From NCBI GenBank assembly GCA_030546905.1, contig JAUOPI010000001.1, positions 62,001 through 126,000 on the forward strand: DNA of 64,000 nucleotides, in the 5' to 3' direction. The notes beneath the pieces were generated by a model. It was not told where the DNA came from. It did not search any database and was given only the letters and a program-made list of their open reading frames with translations. Shown piece after piece: positions 43,268 to 50,960 of this stretch. The stretch is from Granulosicoccaceae sp. 1_MG-2023 (GTDB lineage Bacteria > Pseudomonadota > Gammaproteobacteria > Granulosicoccales > Granulosicoccaceae). Each line of letters opens with the position of its first letter. The first letter of the stretch is position 1. The translations under genes and the position numbers were made by a program.

Positions 43268-44971
43268 TCAGCCAGCCTGCCCGGTCGCAGCACCAGCATC
43301 ATCATCCGACCACACAACCGCCGGCTCCTGCCGCGCCCGGTGCATGGCGGCAAAGGCCTCGATAGTGACCCAGATGGCGGCAATCAGAATGATGATATCC
43401 ATGCCCAGCAACAGCCAGTTCTGCGCTTCGTAGAACTGACGCAACTGTACAACCGCAGCCCACAACGCCACCGTCAGTACAAACAACAGCGGCAACAAGA
43501 CCGGCCAGACCGGACGCCGCAGGCGGGTCAGCATAACGCAGACAATGGAAAGGGTCAGGGCTGCCATAAGCTGGTTGGTGGTGCCGAACAGCGGCCAGAT
43601 CAACATACCGCCGGAGCCGTCACCGCCGGCAGAAAAAGTCAGACCGACAGCCACCACGATCACAATCACGGTTGCCACAAGACCGGACAGTTTGACGCCC
43701 ATGATCTCGCCGATTTCCTGCACAACGAAGCGCTGCAGGCGCACACCTGTGTCCATGGTTGTCGCGGCAAACAGCACCGCCATGGTCGCCAGAATCGTGG
43801 TCGACAGCGATGTCGGAATACCCAGACCTGCATTAATCAGGTTACCGCCGCCGGCAACAAAGGCATTCACGCCGCCTTTGCTGAAAGCAGTGTAAATCGC
43901 TTCCCACTCAGCCAGGGTCTGAAAACCGGCCGTGGTGGCAACCACCGTACCCAGTGCCAACAGCCCCTCACCGACAGCACCGAAGTAACCGACAAAGCGG
44001 GCATCGGTTTCCTTGTCCAGCTGTTTTGAGGAGGTACCGGAGGCGACAATACCGTGGAAACCGGAAATCGCTCCGCAGGCGATGGTCACAAACAACAGCG
44101 GCAGCAGCGCAGGCGTGCCTTCGGGCAGATTCATATTGATTGCCGGTGCGACCAGCGTCGGCGTGGTAATCAGAAAGGCGCCGTACAGAATGGCCAGCCC
44201 CACGAACAACTGCAGGCCGTTGATGTAGTCACGCGGCTGCAGCAGTACCCACACCGGCAACAGCGAAGCAATACCGCCATAGACAAACAACACCACAATC
44301 CAGAAAGCATTGGGTGACATCCCCAGAATCGTGTCCGGCAAAACCACCGGATACTGATCGCCGAGAATCATCAGGCCGTAGAGCGCAACCACACCGACGA
44401 TGGACACCAGCGGCAAATTCCATTTGAAGCGGTAAATCGCCTGCCCGATAAACAGCGCAACAATGATCGCGCCCCAGGTCGGGATCACCGCAGTGGGGGT
44501 GGAAACCAGCAGCTTGGAGATCACCACCGCAAACGCCGCGACCACCATCAACAGCAACAGAAAGATCACCACCAGAAACAGATTACGTCCCCGGTTACCG
44601 ATATAGCGGCCCGACAGAGTGCCTATCGACTGGCCATTATGCCGTTGCGATGCCCACAGCGCGCCAAGATCATGCATCCCGGCGATAAAAACCGTTCCGA
44701 ACGTGACCCACAGAAAGGCCGGAAACCAACCCCAGATCACCGCCACCGCCGGACCGACAATCGGTGCCGCACCGGCGACCGACGTAAAGTGGTGGCCCCA
44801 GAGCACATACTTGTTTGTGGGGACGTAATCGACCCCGTCATTCATGGTGTGTGCCGGCGTCCGGTAACCGGCGGAGAGTTGATAGACCCTGGCGCCGAGA
44901 AAGCGCGAGTAAAGAAAATAACCACCGATCATCATACCCAGACCGATGATCACCAGGATCAGTGAATTCAT
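43268..44971 (-). CDS. cstA: Carbon starvation protein CstA (peptide/pyruvate transporter family)
   Basis: This 567-residue membrane protein has about 16 helices. VDYVPTNKYVLWGHHFTSVAG, then GPAVAVIWGWFPAFLWV, FIAGMHDLGALWASQRH and LIWPLFGTTNQLMAALTLS are characteristic of the CstA family. E. coli CstA imports peptides on carbon starvation and a relative (BtsT) imports pyruvate, so both substrates are plausible. It is the first gene of a three-gene operon with the CC protein and the ArsA-like ATPase. Length is shorter than E. coli CstA (about 700) and closer to Gram-positive and other compact forms. Confidence 0.9.
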   Translation of the reverse strand: MNSLILVIIGLGMMIGGYFLYSRFLGARVYQLSAGYRTPAHTMNDGVDYVPTNKYVLWGHHFTSVAGAAPIVGPAVAVIWGWFPAFLWVTFGTVFIAGMHDLGALWASQRHNGQSIGTLSGRYIGNRGRNLFLVVIFLLLLMVVAAFAVVISKLLVSTPTAVIPTWGAIIVALFIGQAIYRFKWNLPLVSIVGVVALYGLMILGDQYPVVLPDTILGMSPNAFWIVVLFVYGGIASLLPVWVLLQPRDYINGLQLFVGLAILYGAFLITTPTLVAPAINMNLPEGTPALLPLLFVTIACGAISGFHGIVASGTSSKQLDKETDARFVGYFGAVGEGLLALGTVVATTAGFQTLAEWEAIYTAFSKGGVNAFVAGGGNLINAGLGIPTSLSTTILATMAVLFAATTMDTGVRLQRFVVQEIGEIMGVKLSGLVATVIVIVVAVGLTFSAGGDGSGGMLIWPLFGTTNQLMAALTLSIVCVMLTRLRRPVWPVLLPLLFVLTVALWAAVVQLRQFYEAQNWLLLGMDIIILIAAIWVTIEAFAAMHRARQEPAVVWSDDDAGAATGQAG

Positions 44972-45274
44972 GGGACCTCCTCTAGTGTGTAAGAAACAGA
45001 CAGCTGAACGGGCGCAATGGCGCCCGTCTGTCCGGTGTTGAACAGCCTTGTGAACGCCCCCGGCCTCCGGCGGGAGCGCGCGCGTCTTGCCTTACTGCTT
45101 ATTCTGCCGTCGGAAATTTCCTCCGGCATCCTTGCGTGACCAGAATCCGGCCGGCACCGAACCGGAAACAGTGTGCCGGGAATCGCCGCGACCGGCGTAA
45201 AGAACCACAGCCGTGGCCACAATTGGCCTCGCATTATAAACGCCCAAACCGGATCAGGCTGCTAAATTTACCTC
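44972..45274. other. Upstream region of cstA
   Basis: This 303-bp region holds the leader of the minus-strand cstA gene (GGAGG lies seven bases before its ATG). No open frame convinces, and I could not pick out a CRP-type dyad (TGTGA-N6-TCACA). Confidence 0.35.
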
Positions 45275-45406
45275 CTGCAGGAGCGGCTATAGCCGCGACC
45301 TACCGAGCCAACCGCGACACCGACGCCCACCTGTAGGAGCGGCTATAGCCGCGACCCTCCGCACCCAACCGCAACAACGATGGTCGCCTGTATACAGGCT
45401 CCTACA
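45275..45406. repeat. Palindromic repeat: two B halves and one A half
   Basis: Core B GGCTATAGCC appears twice in the same direction (within 45276-45300 and 45331-45356), followed by core A CTGTATACAG (45388-45397) and GCTCCTACA. The first copy has a TGCAGGAGC end instead of TGTAGGAGC. Both cores here carry the compensated T...A version. It marks the left edge of the lower-GC islet. Confidence 0.82.
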
Positions 45407-45445
45407 AATGCACGCATGCCGTGGCGGAAGCAGAACGGAGATAGG

Positions 45446-45583
45446 ATGCCGGACTGGGAAAAACTGAGTAATTCTGAAGATCGGTATGCTGACGTCGCGC
45501 TGGACAATACAGAGCAGTTCAACACGCAGTTTGTTACCGGTTGTGGCAATAGCGACGTTGAGTTTTGTACCAGCCATGATTAG
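45446..45583 (+). CDS. Possible small gene in the islet
   Basis: A 45-codon frame with GGAG nine bases before the ATG encodes an acidic peptide beginning MPDWEKLSNSEDRYADVALD and containing two cysteines. It matches no family I know. Two still shorter coupled frames follow (45588-45653 and 45650-45751), so this may be the remnant of a longer gene. Support is only the ribosome site and an uninterrupted frame. Confidence 0.3.
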   Translation: MPDWEKLSNSEDRYADVALDNTEQFNTQFVTGCGNSDVEFCTSHD

Positions 45584-45869
45584 CCTAATGATCACCAACT
45601 ATCTCACGAATACATCGTTTGAAACAGATTTTCGGTCTGCGGTAAAATCATGACGGACGCCTACGTCGATATCACCAACCCCGTAACGGCAACTACTCCC
45701 ATGCCGATCAAACAGAGTGCAGGAGCGGTATGTACGTCGCAGCCACGTTGAATATTTTATGAATTGACGGGGACTCCAGCGATGGAATTGCATCTGGGGA
45801 ATCAGTGACCTGTCAGGGATCGGATTCAACTATTTTCAGTTCGTCCAATTTCGCTAGGCGAGACGCTTC

Positions 45870-46211
45870 TTGCTAAACAATTCGCGTACCTTCCTAAGTT
45901 TGCGGAATCTGTTTAAGCGCGAGACAAGCATTGATCAGCGCGGACGCCCTACCAGCGAAACAAGCGTCTGCGATCGAGCTAGGCTATCGTTTGCAGCCTG
46001 TCTTGTACGCGAAGTGCTGGTTTTGCAACGCGCATCATTGTATTTACAGCAAGGATCGTTATATGGCGCGGTTTACATGGCCGATGATGCGGAGGATGAG
46101 TATAGCGAGGCTGCAACTAACCGCCACGTTGAACCGAGCCCATTTTCTAACGGTAATGTATCTGGGGATAACGATCCTGTTTTTGAATTTAGGACTGATG
46201 AGGGTGAGTAA
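45870..46211 (+). CDS. Possible islet gene upstream of the lipoprotein
   Basis: A 113-codon frame from TTG 45870; a shorter version from ATG 46076 begins MADDAEDEYSEAATNRH and ends FEFRTDEGE. No family was recognised. Its stop overlaps the next start in TAATG, a common sign of coupled genes, and the 3' half is hydrophilic and acidic like a real protein. A competing frame (46063-46314) has a good AGGA site but would overlap the lipoprotein gene by about 100 bases. The start and even the reality of the gene are uncertain. Confidence 0.35.
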   Translation: MLNNSRTFLSLRNLFKRETSIDQRGRPTSETSVCDRARLSFAACLVREVLVLQRASLYLQQGSLYGAVYMADDAEDEYSEAATNRHVEPSPFSNGNVSGDNDPVFEFRTDEGE

Positions 46212-46759
46212 TGAGTATTGTTCAACGCTTTTTTTCTTTGGGGGGGCTGGGCGCGGTTCTTCTTACTGCCGGATGTGGCGGGGGTGGTTCGACAAGTTAT
46301 TCAGGGGATACTAGCGATTACGATGTAACCGGCTTTTACGATAACTGTATAAATTCGCCCGCTGTTCAGGAGGCGCTCGGGGTCTATAGCGGCGAAATAT
46401 CAAGTTATGGTCCGGGGTGTACTTGGAACGCGGAGGCAACTGTCACCGTAACTAACGTCTGTCAACTGGAGATTTATATGGATCTCGTTCTTACTGATTG
46501 GCCTGAATATGATGATGAGTATTGTTATGAAGGCCCGTTTTATGGGGGGGGGCGGATGGACTTGGATGATGTGGCAATGGATGAAATAACTCGGCCTTAT
46601 TACGTAAGAGTGTACGATCAAACGGGCACGTGGACTTTAAATGACGGAAATAGATACCCGTTCTTAAGTAGTTTCAATGCGGTTTTTAGGGGCGATGATA
46701 CGTTAACTCTTGACGAATATAAGGATACTCCGACAAATGTGCTTTACAAGGTTCAGTAA
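46211..46759 (+). CDS. Acidic lipoprotein of unknown function (islet)
   Basis: This 182-residue exported protein has signal sequence and lipobox GAVLLTAGCGGGGS (Cys at about residue 22). The mature part is rich in Asp, Tyr and Gly and contains five further cysteines (in YDNCINS, GPGCTWN, TNVCQL, DEYCYEG), suggesting disulphides. GAGGGTGAG lies just upstream of the ATG. No family is recognised. Codon choice (frequent TAT, GAT, GTT, ACT) is more AT-rich than in neighbouring operons, consistent with foreign origin. Confidence 0.68.
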   Translation: MSIVQRFFSLGGLGAVLLTAGCGGGGSTSYSGDTSDYDVTGFYDNCINSPAVQEALGVYSGEISSYGPGCTWNAEATVTVTNVCQLEIYMDLVLTDWPEYDDEYCYEGPFYGGGRMDLDDVAMDEITRPYYVRVYDQTGTWTLNDGNRYPFLSSFNAVFRGDDTLTLDEYKDTPTNVLYKVQ

Positions 46760-46760
46760 T

Positions 46761-46901
46761 ATGTTTCCGCGCAGCGTTGCTGTCGTCAGTTTGTTTTTTA
46801 TGGGATGCGCTGTTTCGGTTGCGGGCGATATAGCAACAGAGAAAACGCATGTCCGAAGCCCAACTCCTGTTTCAGCATGGCCTTTACTGGATCATGCTTA
46901 A
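46761..46901 (+). CDS. Short lipoprotein-like gene, possibly truncated
   Basis: This frame of 46 codons starts one base after the preceding lipoprotein stop, with AAGG upstream. The translation has a hydrophobic N-terminus with a lipobox-like VVSLFFMGCAVSVAG and then only about 26 residues. The normal signal sequence but very short mature part suggests a gene cut off by rearrangement, perhaps linked to the repeats downstream. Confidence 0.4.
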   Translation: MFPRSVAVVSLFFMGCAVSVAGDIATEKTHVRSPTPVSAWPLLDHA

Positions 46902-47034
46902 AGGACTCCGGCCCCGGTCTCGCGTCACCAGCTCCTTCCCAGCTTGATCTAACACGCCAGAATGACCCGGAACACAGGGGATGATGGGTATAACCGTCAA
47001 GGCTTTACGCTGATACGGGCAGCGCGAGGTCGGC

Positions 47035-47109
47035 TGTAGGAACGGCCATGGCCGCGACCTGCCCTGCCCCGCCGCAACACCGACGGTCGCCTGCATGCAG
47101 GCTCCTACA
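47035..47109. repeat. Single palindromic repeat unit (B-A)
   Basis: TGTAGGAAC + core B GGCCATGGCC + GCGACC, a spacer, then GGTCGC + core A CTGCATGCAG + GCTCCTACA. One substitution in the left end (GGAAC for GGAGC). It marks the right side of the lower-GC islet. Confidence 0.85.
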
Positions 47110-47256
47110 GTCCTCCTCTATGACCAATCGGTTTGAGGTCAGTCAGAACACGGGTGCAGTGTGCGCGTGACGTGAAAATAATCAGCACACCAAAGTACAA
47201 TCACGCGCACTAGCAAGCCCCCATAAAACGGCAAAACCACCCCAAGCGCATTTTTC

Positions 47257-47334
47257 GCCCCTTTTTGGGCGCAAGCAAAAAGGGGCTCGCTCGCCTACGG
47301 GAGTCCGGTATAGACACCGGTGTTTTTACGAGCG
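47257..47334. other. Cluster of nested hairpins, possible structured RNA
   Basis: GCCCCTTTTTG (47257-47267) pairs with CAAAAAGGGGC (47276-47286). Next, CGCTCG (47288-47293) pairs with CGAGCG (47329-47334), enclosing CCGGT/ACCGG (47305-47309 and 47316-47320) followed by TGTTTTT. No coding frame explains this. The inner hairpin plus T-run could be a plus-strand terminator, or the whole may be a small RNA. Confidence 0.4.
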
Positions 47335-47403
47335 AAATTTTTCCGCCGCAGGTATTCGGGGGTGGTATAACCGCTAACTTTTAAGCGCATCTGCGACACC
47401 GTT

Positions 47404-47792
47404 GGTCGCCTGCATGCAGGCTCCTACAATTGTCCGGCAACACCGGCGACCTGCCGTGCCCCACCGCAACACCGACGGTCGTCTGCATGCAGGCTCCTAC
47501 AATTGTCCGGCAACACCGGCGACCTGCCGTGGCCCGCCGCAACACCGATGGTCGCCTGCGTGCAGGCTCCTACAATTGTCCCGCAACACCGGCGACCTGC
47601 CGTGCCCCACCGCGACACCGAGGTCGCCTGCATGCAGGCTCCTACAATTGTCCGGCAACACCGGCGACCTGCCGTGCCCCACCGCAACACCGACGGTCGC
47701 CTGCATGCAGGCTCCTACAATTGTCCGGCAACAACGGCGACCTGCCGTGGCCCGCCGCGACACCGACGGTCGCCTGTGTACAGGCTCCTACA
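47404..47792. repeat. Tandem array of six A-type half-elements, 73-bp period
   Basis: Core A occurs six times, at about 47410, 47483, 47556, 47628, 47701 and 47774 (spacing 73, 73, 72, 73, 73). The cores are CTGCATGCAG (four), CTGCGTGCAG and CTGTGTACAG. The linker AATTGTCCGGCAACACC resembles one in the 41.9-kb repeat, and the normal B half is reduced to GGCGACC, so the array looks derived from B-A units by deletion and then amplified. Confidence 0.88.
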
Positions 47793-47892
47793 GGGGGGGC
47801 GCTGTCGCCCGAAACGCGGTAAAGTGATACACATACTCTAAGACCGGCATCAAGACCGGCGTTATCTGTATGCCACCGGCAGGAGGATTACC

Positions 47893-49554
47893 ATGCCGCT
47901 TTTCCAGGACACGTCGGGTTCGTTCGACGCGCTTTACGCTGCCTTCTCATGGGAGGTTCCCGAGTACTTTAATATGGCCGCAGAGGTCTGCGACCGGCAC
48001 GCGCATCTGAGCGATTCAGTAGCGCTCTATCAGGAAAACGAGGCCGGCGACAAGGCAAGCTTCAGCTTTGCCGAGGTGTATCGCATGGCCAATCAGCTGG
48101 CGCATGTGCTGCAGGACCTGGGCGTACAACGCGGTGACCGGGTGGCGATTGTGTTATCGCAACGGATCGAGACCGCGCTCACGCATGTGGCGGCGCATAA
48201 GCTCGGCGCGGTGTCGCTGCCGCTGAGCGTGCTGTTCGGCCCCGACGCCTTGTTGTACCGCCTGCAGGACAGCGGCGCGCGGGTCCTGGTGACCACCGCT
48301 GAGATCGCCGCCAAAGTTGAGCTGCTGCGCGCACAGCTGCCGCAACTGGAGCAGGTGCTGGTTTGCGATAACGCGGCCGCAGCACCGGACGGGGCGGTTG
48401 ATTTCTGGAATGCGCTGAAACAGGCACCAACGGATTTCAACACGGTGCAGACCCGGGCCGAAGACGCGGCCTTACTGATTTACACCTCCGGCACCACCGG
48501 CCCGCCCAAGGGTGCACTGATTGCCCACCGTGGCCTGCTCGGTAATTTGCCGGGTTTTGAGTTGTCGCTGAATTTCTTCCCGCAGCCGGACGATGTGTTT
48601 TACACCCCGGCCGACTGGGCCTGGACCGGCGGCCTGCTGGACGGGCTTTTGCCCAGCTGGTACTACGCTAAACCGATTGTCGGCTTTGAATGCGGCAAGT
48701 TTGACCCCGTGCGCGTACTGCAACTGCTACAGGACTATAAGGTCACGACCGGTTTTTTCCCTCCCACCGCACTGAAAATGCTGCGTGCCGTAGCGGACAT
48801 ACCGCAGCGCTTTGACCTGCATCTGCGCGCCATGATGTCAGCCGGTGAAACCGTCGGCGAGGAGTTGTATCACTGGGCCAGAGAAACCTTTGGTATCGAG
48901 ATCAACGAGATGTGCGGTCAGACAGAACACAACTACATGATCGGCAATTGCAGCGCGATTATGCCGGTGCGGCCCGGCTCCATGGGCAAGGCCTACCCCG
49001 GTCACCGAGTCGAGGTGATGGATGAGGACGGGCAGTTGCTAGCGCCCGGCAAGCACGGCGAGTTTGTCGCGCACCGTGACGATGCGGTGCATTTTCTCGG
49101 CTACTGGCAACGCCCGGAAGCAACCGCCGCCAAGTACAGCGGCGACTGGTTCCGTACCGGTGATGTGGGCTACCGCGATGAGGACGGCTATCTGTGGTTT
49201 ACCGGGCGCGCTGATGATGTGATCAGCAGCGCCGGCTACCGTATCGGCCCCGGTGAGATCGAAGACTGTTTGCTGCGCCACCCTGCCGTATTACAAGCCG
49301 CGGTGATCGGTGTGCCGGACCCTGAAGGCCTGCGCGGGGATATAGTACAAGCCTGTCTGGTGCTGCGCCCGGGTATCACACCATCGGATAAGTTGCGCGG
49401 CGATATACAAGCCCTGGTAAAACGCAATCTGGCCGCCTATGAATATCCGCGTTCGATTGTGTTTGTCGATGAACTACCCATGACAACCACCGGCAAAATA
49501 CGTCGCAATGTGTTGCGTGAAACCGCTGCGGCGGCACTGAAAAAGGAACAATAA
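47893..49554 (+). CDS. AMP-forming acyl-CoA synthetase (acetyl/medium-chain type)
   Basis: This 553-residue adenylate-forming enzyme activates a carboxylic acid with ATP and CoA. Motifs are LLIYTSGTTGPPKGALIAHR (P-loop), MCGQTEHN (adenine site), GDWFRTGDVGYRDEDGYLWF, then GRADDVISSAGYRIGPGEIE and the terminal TTTGKIRRNVLRE with catalytic lysine. It resembles the compact acetyl-CoA synthetase-like enzymes of about 550 residues. It is followed five bases later by a sigma-54 activator, then a kinase and a carboxylate transporter, so the substrate is probably the transported acid. AGGAGGATT precedes the ATG. Confidence 0.88.
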   Translation: MPLFQDTSGSFDALYAAFSWEVPEYFNMAAEVCDRHAHLSDSVALYQENEAGDKASFSFAEVYRMANQLAHVLQDLGVQRGDRVAIVLSQRIETALTHVAAHKLGAVSLPLSVLFGPDALLYRLQDSGARVLVTTAEIAAKVELLRAQLPQLEQVLVCDNAAAAPDGAVDFWNALKQAPTDFNTVQTRAEDAALLIYTSGTTGPPKGALIAHRGLLGNLPGFELSLNFFPQPDDVFYTPADWAWTGGLLDGLLPSWYYAKPIVGFECGKFDPVRVLQLLQDYKVTTGFFPPTALKMLRAVADIPQRFDLHLRAMMSAGETVGEELYHWARETFGIEINEMCGQTEHNYMIGNCSAIMPVRPGSMGKAYPGHRVEVMDEDGQLLAPGKHGEFVAHRDDAVHFLGYWQRPEATAAKYSGDWFRTGDVGYRDEDGYLWFTGRADDVISSAGYRIGPGEIEDCLLRHPAVLQAAVIGVPDPEGLRGDIVQACLVLRPGITPSDKLRGDIQALVKRNLAAYEYPRSIVFVDELPMTTTGKIRRNVLRETAAAALKKEQ

Positions 49555-49559
49555 CATCA

Positions 49560-50960
49560 ATGAGCGTTGACATTCCCGCGCCGCAGGAAGTGCCTTCCAA
49601 TGATGATTTTGGTCCGTGGCTGGCGCAGGCCTCGATTCTGATTGTCGACGATGAGCCGGGCATGCGGCATTTTCTCAGCCGGACTCTGGCCTCACGCTGC
49701 AAGCATGTGGAAGAAGCCGCCAGCGCGGCCGAAGCCTCGGAAAAGCTCGACGAGAAAGTCTTTGATGTGGTGATTATCGACAACATCATGCCCGGCAAAA
49801 GCGGTGTTGAATGGTTGCGTGAGCAGCGTCAGGTGGGCTTTTTTACCAATGCGATTCTGATGACGGCCTACGCCGATCTGGATACCGCAATACAAGCCCT
49901 GCGCGCCGGTGCGGTGGACTTTGTACTCAAGCCTTTCCGCTCTAACCAGATGCTTAATGCCATCGCCCGCTGCCTGAGTGACAAACACCTGCAAAACGAG
50001 AACTTTGTCCTGCGTCAGGAGCTGCGGGTAGCGTCCGACACGGTGCTGCATACACGCCTGAACGGTAACTCGCCGAGCATCCGGCGTATCCGTCAGACCC
50101 TCAGTCGTGTGGCGCCTCTGCCTACCTCGGTGTTGATCACCGGCCAGTCGGGCACCGGCAAGGAGATTGCGGCGCGTTCGATCCATGCGCTTTCCGAGCG
50201 CGCCGACAAGCCTTTTGTGCCGGTCAACTGCGCGGCCATTCCGCACGATATGATCGAAGCGGAGCTGTTCGGCCATCTCAAAGGCGCTTTCACCGGCGCT
50301 ACCGGGGCACGCGACGGGCTGTTCCTGCATGCCCGCGGCGGCACGCTGTTTCTCGACGAGATCGGCGAAATGCCGCTGGCCACACAAAGCAAGCTCTTGC
50401 GCGCACTGGAAAGCCGGCGTATCCGGCCACTTGGCTCCTCGCGCGAAGTGCCGGTGGATGTGCGGTTTTTGTTTGCCACCAATGCCGAACTGGAAAGCGC
50501 CGTCGAGCAGGGCAAGTTCCGCGCGGACTTGTATTACCGGATTAATGTGATGCAGATTGCCATGCCGCCGCTGAGCGAGCGGCGCGAGGATATAGCCGAG
50601 CTGAGCAAACTGTTTATGGAGCGCCTCTCGCACCAGCTTGGCATGGCACCGGTGCCGCTGACCGAACAGACTCTGGCCGCGCTGCAGAATTACGACTGGC
50701 CGGGCAATGTACGGGAACTGCGTAACACCATCGAACGGGCCCTGATCCTCGGCGAGTTTCCGGAGGATTTTGCCGGTAGCGAGAACATGCCCGAAGAATC
50801 AGGCAGCGATTCGCTGGCCGCCGCCGAACGCCGGCATATTCTGCGGGTACTGGAGGAGTCCGGCGGTAACCGCGCCGAAGCGGCACGACGGCTGGGCATC
50901 TCGCGCAAGACCATCGACCGCAAACTGGCACGCTGGACGCGCGCGAACGCCGATGCCTGA
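49560..50960 (+). CDS. Sigma-54-dependent response regulator (NtrC/DctD type)
   Basis: This 466-residue activator has a receiver domain (residues about 20-140, phosphoacceptor Asp in VVIIDNIMPGKSGVEW), an AAA+ domain with Walker A GQSGTGKEIAA and the sigma-54 contact loop GAFTGATGARDGLF, Walker B TLFLDEIGEM, and a C-terminal Fis-type HTH (RRHILRVLEESGGNRAEAARRLG). It overlaps its kinase gene by eight bases. Two identical-type palindromes upstream of the OFA gene (52958-53005) are its probable enhancer sites. Confidence 0.94.
   Translation: MSVDIPAPQEVPSNDDFGPWLAQASILIVDDEPGMRHFLSRTLASRCKHVEEAASAAEASEKLDEKVFDVVIIDNIMPGKSGVEWLREQRQVGFFTNAILMTAYADLDTAIQALRAGAVDFVLKPFRSNQMLNAIARCLSDKHLQNENFVLRQELRVASDTVLHTRLNGNSPSIRRIRQTLSRVAPLPTSVLITGQSGTGKEIAARSIHALSERADKPFVPVNCAAIPHDMIEAELFGHLKGAFTGATGARDGLFLHARGGTLFLDEIGEMPLATQSKLLRALESRRIRPLGSSREVPVDVRFLFATNAELESAVEQGKFRADLYYRINVMQIAMPPLSERREDIAELSKLFMERLSHQLGMAPVPLTEQTLAALQNYDWPGNVRELRNTIERALILGEFPEDFAGSENMPEESGSDSLAAAERRHILRVLEESGGNRAEAARRLGISRKTIDRKLARWTRANADA

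Larger units (their letters stand above)
46902..47892. other. Gene-free stretch rich in repeats and hairpins
   Basis: About 990 bp without a convincing gene. It contains a single palindromic repeat unit (47035-47109), a compact set of hairpins (47257-47334), a 73-bp tandem repeat array (47404-47792) and the leader of the acyl-CoA synthetase gene with GGAGGATT eight bases before its ATG. Frames through the array on both strands are periodic artefacts. Confidence 0.7.

Noticed and set aside
45599-45829. A 76-codon minus-strand frame in the islet, considered as a transposase remnant
   Set aside because: No transposase motif could be identified, and no terminal inverted repeats were found around it.
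45931-46314. Alternative islet frame with an AGGA site before ATG 46063 and a possible membrane helix
   Set aside because: It would overlap the well-supported lipoprotein start by about 100 bases; the competing frame ends in the coupled TAATG. Not excluded, but weaker.
36901-47792. CRISPR array
   Set aside because: The repeated units are palindromic throughout, the intervening segments are nearly identical rather than unique, and no cas genes are present.
47402-47841. Overlapping frames through the 73-bp array
   Set aside because: Periodic translations from repeats on both strands; no ribosome site and no family resemblance.
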